Source: Candidatus Rokuibacteriota bacterium (GTDB taxonomy: Bacteria; Methylomirabilota; Methylomirabilia; Rokubacteriales; CSP1-6). From it: 64,000 nucleotides of DNA. Numbering within the stretch: position 1 is the stretch's first letter; each line of letters begins with the position of its first letter. The position numbers were made by a program, and so were the translations under genes. The DNA lies in the NCBI GenBank assembly GCA_016184125.1, contig JACPDG010000039.1:62001-126000 (forward strand), given 5' to 3'. Of the stretch, positions 9,229-17,416 are shown piece after piece. Under the pieces are notes generated by a model. That model did not search any database and was not told where the DNA came from. It saw nothing but the letters and a program-made list of their open reading frames with translations.

Positions 9229-10905
9229 TCATCCCTCCTTTCGGGTCACGACCCATCGCCGAACCCACTCGGCTTCCGCGTCCCTGTCCTCGAGCGCCGC
9301 ATCGAGCCGCGCGTCCCGGAGCGCTCGGAGTGCCGCGGCCACCTCGGGACCAGGCGGCACGCCGAGCGCGACCACGTCGTCACCGCGCAGCGCGGGGCGC
9401 AGCGCGCGGCCCGTCGACCGCCACCACTCGACCGCGGCCCGCGTCTCGGCATCGCCCGCCAGCCACATCCAGCCCAGCGCGACGGGCGAGAGCTCGCGGA
9501 GCACGTGCGCCCGGCGACTCGGTGTCCTCGCCGCGCGCAACGCCCCGAGCATCGCGGTGTGCCCGGTGGTCGTGCCGAGGATCCGCTTGCGTGGCTCACC
9601 GGCGTAGCCCAGGCGGTCGAGGGCCGCGGCCACGACTTCGGGACGCTGGTCACCGAGGAGCGTCACGACGATCAGCTCTACGGGGCGGAGGTCCATGTCC
9701 CCCGCGCGGACCCATGCGGGCGCTGCCGGGAGTGCCGCGACCCACGCTCGGGTCTGCTCGGTGAACCGGTATCGGCGATCGAGCAGCCGGTAGACCTGGC
9801 TGTCGCCCAGGTCCGTCAGCGCGACGTCAGGTCGCTCGTCACGAGCGATGGCGTCGAGCTCGGCGAGCAGCCGCGCGCCCGAGAGCGCCGGGTACGGAGC
9901 GAGCGCGATGGCGAGTCGCCGGCACTCCCGGGTCCACGGGTCGATGTCGAAGCCGAGCCGTGCCGCATAGCGGGCCGCGCGGAACATCCGCGTCGGATCC
10001 TCGACGAACGACAGCGGATGCAGGACGCGCAGGCGCCCGGCCGCGAGGTCGGCCCGGCCGCCGAGGGGATCCAGCAGCGCGTGGTCATTCGCCATCAGGT
10101 CGATCGCCATCGCGTTGACGGTGAAGTCGCGGCGCCGCAGGTCGCGCTCGATCCCGGCGGGCATGACACGCGGCAGCGCGCCGGGGACCTCGTACCGTTC
10201 CGAGCGCGCGGTGATCACGTCGATCGTGCCGACGGTCGACGTCTCCACGGAGGCGGTCAGAAACCTGGCGTGGACGACGAGCGAGCCTCCCAGCGCACCG
10301 GCGAGCGCCTCCGCCAGCGCCGGCGCGTCCCCCTCGACGGCGATGTCGAGATCGGGGAGGGTGACGGGGACGTCGCGGAGCGCGACGGGGACGTCGCGAA
10401 GGCAGTCCCTCACGGCGCCGCCGACGAGCCAGGCGCTCGCCGGCGCGGATGTGGCGAGACGACGCACCTCGTGCAGCACGGACCACACGGCGTCGGGCCA
10501 CTGCGCGAGCCGATGACGCATCGACGGCCTCGCCGCCGCCGCAGCCGCTGCCGACGGTGTCGCGATTCCCACGAGGGTGGTCCCGTCCCGCACGAGCGCC
10601 GCCGGCGCGCCGTCGATGAAGTGGCGGCGGACCACGATCTCGGACGCCCGCGCGTCGACCGCCGGCACCGGACGCGCCAGCACGCGCGCGGGGAGCTCCC
10701 CGAGACCGAGGGCGCGGGCACGCGCCAGGTCCTCGCGAAGAATGACCCGTCGCCCGGTCGCGACCATGACCGTCGCGTCACGGCGCCGCGCGAGCGCGAG
10801 CGCAGCGGTCACGGTCGCCTGCGCGTCGAGCCGCACGGGCGCGGCGCTCACGAGGGAGACCGCGCCAGGATCGACCTGCGGATAGACGTGCGCGCGTCTG
10901 GGCAT
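9229..10905 (-). CDS. CCA-adding tRNA nucleotidyltransferase / poly(A) polymerase family with N-terminal CBS-like region
   Basis: [11 protein letters not shown]...[44 protein letters not shown]. Confidence 0.88.
   Translation of the reverse strand: MPRRAHVYPQVDPGAVSLVSAAPVRLDAQATVTAALALARRRDATVMVATGRRVILREDLARARALGLGELPARVLARPVPAVDARASEIVVRRHFIDGAPAALVRDGTTLVGIATPSAAAAAAARPSMRHRLAQWPDAVWSVLHEVRRLATSAPASAWLVGGAVRDCLRDVPVALRDVPVTLPDLDIAVEGDAPALAEALAGALGGSLVVHARFLTASVETSTVGTIDVITARSERYEVPGALPRVMPAGIERDLRRRDFTVNAMAIDLMANDHALLDPLGGRADLAAGRLRVLHPLSFVEDPTRMFRAARYAARLGFDIDPWTRECRRLAIALAPYPALSGARLLAELDAIARDERPDVALTDLGDSQVYRLLDRRYRFTEQTRAWVAALPAAPAWVRAGDMDLRPVELIVVTLLGDQRPEVVAAALDRLGYAGEPRKRILGTTTGHTAMLGALRAARTPSRRAHVLRELSPVALGWMWLAGDAETRAAVEWWRSTGRALRPALRGDDVVALGVPPGPEVAAALRALRDARLDAALEDRDAEAEWVRRWVVTRKEG
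10363..10404. repeat. 2 x 21-bp in-frame duplication ([14 protein letters not shown])
   Basis: gacggggacgtcgcggagcgc / gacggggacgtcgcgaaggca. Confidence 0.8.
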
Positions 10906-10910
10906 GGGGC

Positions 10911-11795
10911 TCACGCTCGCGGGTGAAACCGCTGGTACATCCGCTTGAGCGTCGCGGATGGCAGATGCGTGTAGATCTGCGTCGTCGCGATGTCCGCGTG
11001 GCCGAGCATCACCTGCACCGCGCGAAGGTCGGCCCCGCCTTCCAGCAGGTGGCTCGCGAACGAATGCCGCAGCACGTGCGGCGAGATGCGCCGTGTGATG
11101 CCCGCGGCTCTCGCATTCCTGCGGACGATCGCCCAGAGCGCCTGCCTCGACAGGCGTTGCCCGCGGCCGTTGACGAACAGGTGCCCCGAGTCGCGTCGCC
11201 GCGTGAAGCTCCCCCGTGCGTCGCGAAGCCAGGCGCGCACGCGCGCGAGCGCCTCCGCGCCGACCGGGACGAGCCGCTGCTTCCGTCCCTTTCCCGTGCA
11301 GACGACGTACCCGGCGGACAGGTTGAGGTCGTCGAGCCGGAGCCCCAGACACTCGGAGGCGCGCATGCCCGTCGCGTAGAGCAGCTCGAGCAACGCTCGG
11401 TCCCTCATCCCGAGCGGCCTCGAGACGTCGGGCGCCTCGACCAGCGCCGCCGCCGCCTCGAGCGACAGCGTGCGCGGCAGCGGGCGCGAGGTGCGAGGGC
11501 GATCGACGTGGTCGGTGGGATTCGCGGACAGCGTGCCCTCGCGGACGAGATGGCGGTAGAGGCCTCGCAGCGCCGAGAGCCGTCGTGCGACGCTGGACGG
11601 CTTCAGTCCTCGCTGGCGGAGGCATTCGGCGTAGCGAACGATGTCGTCGGGCCTCACGCCGCCGACCGTGATGCTCGACGGCGCGAGAAATCGCACGAAA
11701 TCGTCGAGATCGCGCCGGTAGGCCGAGAGAGTATTCCGGGACGCCCCCGCTTCAGCTTCGAGGGTCCCGAGATACTCGGCCACCGGGTCCATCAT
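10911..11795 (-). CDS. xerD: tyrosine recombinase XerD/XerC-type
   Basis: RDRALLELLYATGMRASECLGL, HVLRHSFASHLLEGGADLRAVQVMLGHADIATTQIYTH. Confidence 0.9.
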   Translation of the reverse strand: MMDPVAEYLGTLEAEAGASRNTLSAYRRDLDDFVRFLAPSSITVGGVRPDDIVRYAECLRQRGLKPSSVARRLSALRGLYRHLVREGTLSANPTDHVDRPRTSRPLPRTLSLEAAAALVEAPDVSRPLGMRDRALLELLYATGMRASECLGLRLDDLNLSAGYVVCTGKGRKQRLVPVGAEALARVRAWLRDARGSFTRRRDSGHLFVNGRGQRLSRQALWAIVRRNARAAGITRRISPHVLRHSFASHLLEGGADLRAVQVMLGHADIATTQIYTHLPSATLKRMYQRFHPRA

Positions 11796-11896
11796 CGGAT
11801 CCGCCGGTCGAACCCCCAGGGATCGCAGCTGGCGAGGAGAAGCACGACGGATTTTAGCACGTGCCTCGCGCGGCGAACAACCGCGCGAGCGTCGCG

Positions 11897-13477
11897 TCAC
11901 GCGTCAACGCGCCGGCGTCGGGACACGATCTGGAGCAGCACGCGCGGCTCGGACGCGCCGAGCGCGAGACTCGTCCCGCAGTAGATCCCGACGCCACCGC
12001 CGATCGCCACCGCGAGCCAGATCACCTCGATGAGGAGACGCGCCCGCACGGGCCAGAGCCACACGAGCGCGGCAGACCAGACCGCGAGCGCCACCGCGGC
12101 GGTGACGGTGCGGGCGACACTCGCCGCGAGCGCGCGACCGCCGATCCGCCCGAAGCGACGCCGCGCCGCGACGGCGAGCGCCATCAGGTTCACGTACGCC
12201 GCGACCGAGGACGCGAGCGCGAGGCCGCCGTGCGCGAGCGGGGTCATCAGGAACACGGCGGCCACGATGTTCGCCGCGACCGAGACGATCCCCATCCGGA
12301 CCGCCGTGGCCGGCTCGCCGATGGCGTAGAACGCCTGCGCGGCGATCCGCGACGCGGAGAACCCGGCGAGGCCGAGCGCGTACCAGGCGAGCGCCACCGC
12401 CGTGGCGTCGGTGTCCGCGGCCGAGAACCGGCCGCGCTCGAACAGCACGCGAGTGATCGGTGTTCTGAGCACGACCAGGCCGACGCTCGCGGGCACGGAG
12501 ATCCAGAACGAGAGCCGCAGCGCGAAGTTCAGCGTGTCCGCGATGCCGCGCGTGTCACCTGCCGCGGCCTGGCGGGACATGGTCGGCAGCGACGCGGAGG
12601 CGAGCGCGATGCCGAACACGCCCAGAGGAAACTCCATCACGCGGTCGGCGTAGTAGAGGAACGAGATCGACCCGGGCGCCAGCAGCGACGCGAGCAGCGT
12701 GTTCACGAAGACGGTCACCTGCACGGCCGCGAGCCCGAAGACCGAGGGCCCGAGGAGTCCCAGGATCCGCGCGAGCGCAGGATGGGCCAGCTCGCGCGAC
12801 GGCGGCACGAGGAGCCCGAGCCGCGCGAGCCCCGGGAGCTGGATGGCGAGTTGCGCGACGCCCCCCACGAGCACGCCGATGGCAAGCGCCAGGATCGGCG
12901 GGTCGAGCCGTCCCGCGAGGGCCAGCACGCTGGTGATCATCCCGACGTTGAGCAGTGCTGGTCCCAGCGCCGGCGCGAAGAAGCGCCCCTCGGCATTGAG
13001 CAGTCCCACGGCGAGCGCGCCGAGCCCGACCAGGACGAGGTAGGGGAACATCACACGCGTCAGCAGGACGGCCAGCGCGTGATGCCCCGCGTCCGCGCTG
13101 AAGCCGGGCGCGATGACGCGGACGATCCACGGTGCGAGCACGATGCCGGCGGCGGTTGTCGCGAGCAGGCCGATGAGCGTGGCCGTCAGCACCGCGCGCA
13201 GCATGCGCAGCAGCTCGGGCCGCGGCCGCTTCACGAGGTACTCGCTGAAGACCGGGATGACCGCGGTCGACAGCGCGCCCTCGGCAAGCAGGCGCCGCAG
13301 CATGTTCGGGATGCGGAACGCGACGAAGAACGCGTCGGTCACCGGACCGGCCCCGAACGCGAGCGCGACGACCATGTCGCGCACGAACCCGAGGATGCGG
13401 CTCGCGAGTGTCGCCGTCCCGATCGATCCGAGCGCCCTGATGATCCGGCGCTCGGCCGCCTCGCGTAGCCCGCTCAT
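11897..13477 (-). CDS. murJ: lipid II flippase MurJ (MviN)
   Basis: multi-TM; LASRILGFVRDMVVALAFGAGPVTDAFFVAFRIPNMLRRLLAEGALSTAVIPVFSEYL. Confidence 0.94.
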   Translation of the reverse strand: MSGLREAAERRIIRALGSIGTATLASRILGFVRDMVVALAFGAGPVTDAFFVAFRIPNMLRRLLAEGALSTAVIPVFSEYLVKRPRPELLRMLRAVLTATLIGLLATTAAGIVLAPWIVRVIAPGFSADAGHHALAVLLTRVMFPYLVLVGLGALAVGLLNAEGRFFAPALGPALLNVGMITSVLALAGRLDPPILALAIGVLVGGVAQLAIQLPGLARLGLLVPPSRELAHPALARILGLLGPSVFGLAAVQVTVFVNTLLASLLAPGSISFLYYADRVMEFPLGVFGIALASASLPTMSRQAAAGDTRGIADTLNFALRLSFWISVPASVGLVVLRTPITRVLFERGRFSAADTDATAVALAWYALGLAGFSASRIAAQAFYAIGEPATAVRMGIVSVAANIVAAVFLMTPLAHGGLALASSVAAYVNLMALAVAARRRFGRIGGRALAASVARTVTAAVALAVWSAALVWLWPVRARLLIEVIWLAVAIGGGVGIYCGTSLALGASEPRVLLQIVSRRRRVDA

Positions 13478-13569
13478 CTTGCAAAACCCCACGCCGTCCG
13501 GCATGATGACCGACGGTCTGCCGCACGCTGGCGCAGCCCGTCGCGGACCAGACGAGGAGGACATCCAGG

Positions 13570-13836
13570 GTGGCGAACACCAAGTCGGCTCTCAAACGGA
13601 TGCGCCAGAACGAGAAGCGGCGCCTCCGGAATCGCGCGGTCCGGTCGCGCGTCCGCACCACCGTCAAGAACGCCCGGACGACGCTCGCGACCTCGGGGAC
13701 CGACGCCAGGGCGGCGGTGACCGAGGCGATTCGCGCCCTGGACAAGGCCGTCACGAAGGGCGTGGTGCACCGCAACACGGCCGCGCGCAAGAAGTCCGCG
13801 CTCGCCCGCCGCCTCGCTGCCGCAACGCGCGGCTGA
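13570..13836 (+). CDS. rpsT: 30S ribosomal protein S20
   Basis: GTG start; MANTKSALKRMRQNEKRRLRNRAVRSRVRTTVKNAR; divergent from murJ. Confidence 0.96.
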   Translation: MANTKSALKRMRQNEKRRLRNRAVRSRVRTTVKNARTTLATSGTDARAAVTEAIRALDKAVTKGVVHRNTAARKKSALARRLAAATRG

Positions 13837-13847
13837 ACCGACTACTT

Positions 13848-14035
13848 CATGGGGGGCCCCGACATGGCCCCCCATACCCCCCCGCCCTCGGCGCCGTCCC
13901 GGGAAACCCGGGCCGGCCCTCGATGACCCGATTCGGTCACGGACCCCCACTTCATGGGGAGCCCCGACATGGCCCCCGCACCTCTCGGCGCTCGGAACTG
14001 CCCCGGGACACCCGCGGCGTGCCGCGATTCCCCGA
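13848..14035 (+). repeat. GC-palindromic modular element (copy 4, tandem dimer)
   Basis: cttcatggggggccccgacatggccccccat...gtcccgggaaacccgggccggccctcgatgacccgattcggtcacgg then cttcatggggagccccgacatggccccc... Confidence 0.85.
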
Positions 14036-14057
14036 TAGCCTCCCGGCGCGCGAGACG

Positions 14058-15533
14058 TCACCGTGCGCCTGCTCCCCGGCGTGGGTACGCCGCAGACGGC
14101 GTGCGTGCGGTCGCTGCGCCATCGCCCGTCAACCGGCCGAGCACTCGCGCCGCAGCGTCGGCGAGGCGCTCGCCCGCCTCGGGTCCGTGGACGCTCGCAC
14201 ACGTGACGTAGCTCACCCGGTCCCAGTCCTCCGTTTCCACGAGGTAGCCGAGGTAGTCGTTCGACAGACCAGCCACGAACGGCGCCGCTACCCGTGGACG
14301 GACGCGTTGCTTGATGCGCATGCCCAGCGACGACTGCAGCTCCCCCGGCATCGTGACCCACGCCGTGTCGCCGGCAGCCACGCCGACGAGCATCGCCTCG
14401 CCCGGAAACACGCGCCCGAGGGGAACACGGACGGCGCGCGGCACCCAGCGTCCCACGCAGTTCCGCACGCTGAGCGCGGCACCGGCGAGATCGACGCGCT
14501 CGTGCGCGACCGCCGGCGGCGTCGAATCCCGTGCCTCGGTGCGACGGGCAGCGTCCTCCACCGCTCGCGCGAGCTGCTCCGCCGTCGCCGCCAGCGCACC
14601 GTCGCCGTGGCCCCGGGGGCTCACGTCACCGACCGCGCCGTTCACGAACAGCGCCGGCGCCCCGATGCTCGCCTCGATCCGCGCGGACGCGACGCCCATG
14701 ACATCGCCGGACAGCCGGTGGTTGCGCGGTCCCAGCATGGTTCCGTGAATCGCGAAGTTCCACACGAGCGCGATCACCGGCCCCTCGGGACGGGTGATCT
14801 TCATGACGGTCAGCTCGCGGTCGATCGGATCTCCGAGGCGTGGCCGGGTGACCGGCGGCCCCGGGACGGACAGCGTGCCGATGCGGGCCGGCACGCGCGC
14901 GCGATCCGCCCGGCGCGCCACTTCCACCATCGCGTCGAGAATCGCCTCCCGGACCTCGGTGTTCGAGCGGTCGAGCGCGACGAGGCCCATCACGGCGGAT
15001 TCGATGAAGGCGCCCGGCCCGGAGTGCGTGTGTGACGCCGAGACGATCAACGTGTCCGGGCCCGACGGGTCGAGGCCGAGGCGGCGCTCGAGCTCACGCG
15101 TGAAGCCGCGGTCGACGCCGATCAGGTCCGCGGTGAGCCAGACCACGCGACGCCCGTCGCCCTCGAGCACGAGCGCGCGCGCCGCCAGCCGATCGCGCTC
15201 GCCGACGCTCGGCCGGAACCAGAACGCGTACGGATGACGGCCGAGGACGTCCGGGACGTAGAGACGGCGCGAGAGCGAACCATAGCCGGCGAGCGGCGTG
15301 CCCGTCGGCACGACGAGATCCACCCGGGCCGCGCCCGCGCTGAGAGTTCGCGCAACAATCGCGCGCCGGGGCGGGCGATTGTCGCTCGAACTGAGTCGTG
15401 CGGCGCCGCGCCCCTCTCCCCGCAGCCGCCCCGGAGTCGGCGCGCCGGGCGAGGGCGCCGGACCGGCAGCGGTCGCACGCGACGCGACCAAGAACAGCGC
15501 CGCAAGCGCAAAGCACGCAACCACAAGTGGCAT
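14058..15533 (-). CDS. neutral/alkaline ceramidase-like secreted hydrolase
   Basis: signal peptide; LTADLIGVDRGF...IVSASHTHSGPGAF..., FAIHGTMLGPRNHRLSGDVMG, GAVGDVSPRG. Confidence 0.75.
   Translation of the reverse strand: MPLVVACFALAALFLVASRATAAGPAPSPGAPTPGRLRGEGRGAARLSSSDNRPPRRAIVARTLSAGAARVDLVVPTGTPLAGYGSLSRRLYVPDVLGRHPYAFWFRPSVGERDRLAARALVLEGDGRRVVWLTADLIGVDRGFTRELERRLGLDPSGPDTLIVSASHTHSGPGAFIESAVMGLVALDRSNTEVREAILDAMVEVARRADRARVPARIGTLSVPGPPVTRPRLGDPIDRELTVMKITRPEGPVIALVWNFAIHGTMLGPRNHRLSGDVMGVASARIEASIGAPALFVNGAVGDVSPRGHGDGALAATAEQLARAVEDAARRTEARDSTPPAVAHERVDLAGAALSVRNCVGRWVPRAVRVPLGRVFPGEAMLVGVAAGDTAWVTMPGELQSSLGMRIKQRVRPRVAAPFVAGLSNDYLGYLVETEDWDRVSYVTCASVHGPEAGERLADAAARVLGRLTGDGAATARTPSAAYPRRGAGAR
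15341..15394. repeat. 54-bp coding palindromic element, copy A (in the ceramidase-like gene)
   Basis: tgagagttcgcgcaacaatcgcgcgccggggcgggcgattgtcgctcgaactga; about 87% identical to 48290-48343 reversed (47/54 by hand alignment). Confidence 0.8.
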
Positions 15534-15634
15534 GCACGACCGCGCGCAGTGCCCGGCGCGACCGACGCGGCGGGTCGTGGGCAGAGACCCTGCCCCGCTC
15601 CGCCACGTCCCGCCGCCCGCGTCCGCCGCGCCCG

Positions 15635-16663
15635 TCAGCGGCGCCCCGACGAAAGCTCCGCGACGAGCGCCGCGAGCTCCGCCTTGACCTGTCCGCCGGA
15701 CTTCAACCGGCGCTCGACCTCCCAGCAGCGTTGGAGCTTCGCGCGCAGCGTCGCGGCAGATGCGCCGCCGAGCGCGGCGAGCCGCGCGGAGATCACGCCA
15801 GCGGGTCGCCGAAGGGTGCGTGCGATCTGCTCCGCCGGCTGGCCGCGTCGCGTCAGCTCGTGGACCAGCCACGCCATGCGCGTCTCGGACGTCAGCAGCG
15901 CCAGCAGACGCATCGGCTCCTCGCTCACGAGCAGCCGCTCGAGCGTCCTGAGTGCGAGCCCGACGTCGCGACGCTCGATCGCGCGCGTGAGGTCGAACAC
16001 GCCGGCGAGACGATGCTCTCCGACGACCGCCTCGACCTCCCGCTTGCCGACCTGTCGGTTCGCACCGGCGGTGCCGACCGCCGCACCGGCGAGCGCGGCC
16101 TTCCGGACCTCGCCCAGCAGTGCGGCGGTGTCGTCGCCGACCCACTCCACGAGCAATCGCGCGGCGTCCTCGCTCACGGTGATGCCGTCGGCCGCAGCAC
16201 GCTGTCGCAGCCACTCCTCCAGTGCGCGTCCCCGTCGGGCCGGCAGCGTGACCACTCCACTCGCCGGCACCGCGCGCAGCAGCCAGTGCGGCTTGCCGTC
16301 GCGCCCGCCCGCGAGCAGCTCGTCGGCGAGCAACAGCAGGCACGTCGACGGATTCGGGTTCGCGGTGTACTCACCGATCACCGTCGCCGCCTTGGCGGCG
16401 AGCTCCTGGGCGTGCCGCACCACGACGAGCCGCACGGCGGTCATCAGCGGCAGCGTCATGGCGGACCGGACGATGTCCTCCGCCGGCACGTCACGGGCGT
16501 CGACCACCTCGCGCCCGAACGCGACGAGCGTCGGGTCCGCAAAGAGTCCACGCGTCGCGGCGGCGAGCGCGTCGTCGACGAGCTGCGCGTCGCCGCCGTG
16601 CACGAGCACCAGCGGGGGCAGCTGAGCCCGCTCGGCGCTGCGAACGAACGCGGCGTAGTCCAA
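15635..16663 (-). CDS. holA: DNA polymerase III subunit delta (start uncertain, TTG 16663 proposed)
   Basis: LPPLVLVHGGDAQLVDDALAAATRGLF...DPTLVAFGREVVDARD; located downstream of lptE; the longer ORF start lies in repeat DNA. Confidence 0.8.
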   Translation of the reverse strand: MDYAAFVRSAERAQLPPLVLVHGGDAQLVDDALAAATRGLFADPTLVAFGREVVDARDVPAEDIVRSAMTLPLMTAVRLVVVRHAQELAAKAATVIGEYTANPNPSTCLLLLADELLAGGRDGKPHWLLRAVPASGVVTLPARRGRALEEWLRQRAAADGITVSEDAARLLVEWVGDDTAALLGEVRKAALAGAAVGTAGANRQVGKREVEAVVGEHRLAGVFDLTRAIERRDVGLALRTLERLLVSEEPMRLLALLTSETRMAWLVHELTRRGQPAEQIARTLRRPAGVISARLAALGGASAATLRAKLQRCWEVERRLKSGGQVKAELAALVAELSSGRR

Positions 16664-16691
16664 CGGCCCTCGCTCGCCGTCCCGGGTCAGC

Positions 16692-16884
16692 GCCCGTGAA
16701 CGAGTCCCATGCTCGAGCCGCGCCCCGGGTCCCATGGGGCGCCCGCGAGCGCGAGGGGCTGAGCGCGAGCCCGAGGCGCGGCCCGGGTCCCACGGGTGCG
16801 TCCGCGCACCCCCCGGGCCGCGTCCGAGCGCGAGGGGTTTGGGGGGCATCGATAGTCCCCCCATTTCGATAGTCCCCCCATGAT
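16692..16884 (-). repeat. GC-palindromic modular element (copy 5)
   Basis: minus sense: gatcatggggggactatcgaaatggggggactatcgatgccccccaaa...ggggggtgcgcggacgcaccc...gactcgttcacggg. Confidence 0.8.
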
Positions 16885-16885
16885 C

Positions 16886-17416
16886 TCAGAACTGCTCGAT
16901 CGCCGCGTTGATCACCGCGCGCGCGATGTCGACGGCCGCCGTGCGGAGCGCCGTCTCCTCGAGCGAGATCGTGTCTGCCGCCGAGGCGGCGACACGGAAG
17001 TCGGCGCGCTCCTCGAGCCCGGCCGCCTCGAACAGGACACGGTTCTGGCGGACATCCCGGAACCGCACGTTGAGTCTCACGACCAGCCGATACTGCTGGA
17101 CGTTGGCGCGAGGATCGAAGGCGATCGACACGAGCTGGTGGGCGACGACCTCGCCTTCGAGCACGCTGTCCGCGTCCGCGGGCGGCACGACCTGGAGCCG
17201 ACCGTTCGTCGAGAACGCCTCCACGATGGCCCGGGTGATGAGCGCCTCCACGCCCGGCTCGGACGTCTGGTTGCCGAAGATCGGAACGCCGACCGTCCGG
17301 ATGTGCGAGGGCAGGCTTCCGCCGACCGTGTAGCCGCACCCGGATACGGCGGCGACGACGACGGCAGCAAGCAGGACCGAGCCGGCGATGCGCGCGAGAC
17401 GGGACGACGTGATCAC
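16886..17416 (-). CDS. lptE: LPS-assembly lipoprotein LptE
   Basis: lipobox VSGCGYTVGGSLPSHIRTVGVPIFGNQTSEPGVE; between leuS and holA. Confidence 0.85.
   Translation of the reverse strand: MITSSRLARIAGSVLLAAVVVAAVSGCGYTVGGSLPSHIRTVGVPIFGNQTSEPGVEALITRAIVEAFSTNGRLQVVPPADADSVLEGEVVAHQLVSIAFDPRANVQQYRLVVRLNVRFRDVRQNRVLFEAAGLEERADFRVAASAADTISLEETALRTAAVDIARAVINAAIEQF

Noticed and set aside
10911-11795. XerD-type recombinase as a marker of a mobile island
   Set aside because: Sequence and neighbourhood (CCA transferase, murJ, rpsT) fit a chromosomal housekeeping XerD; no att sites or phage genes.
14058-16343. 761-aa ORF as one protein
   Set aside because: The N-terminal 270 aa are an off-frame reading of holA; the ceramidase-like gene begins with a signal peptide at 15533.
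15635-16864. N-terminal [19 protein letters not shown]... extension of HolA
   Set aside because: Encoded by the intergenic repeat; conserved HolA sequence begins near a TTG at 16663.
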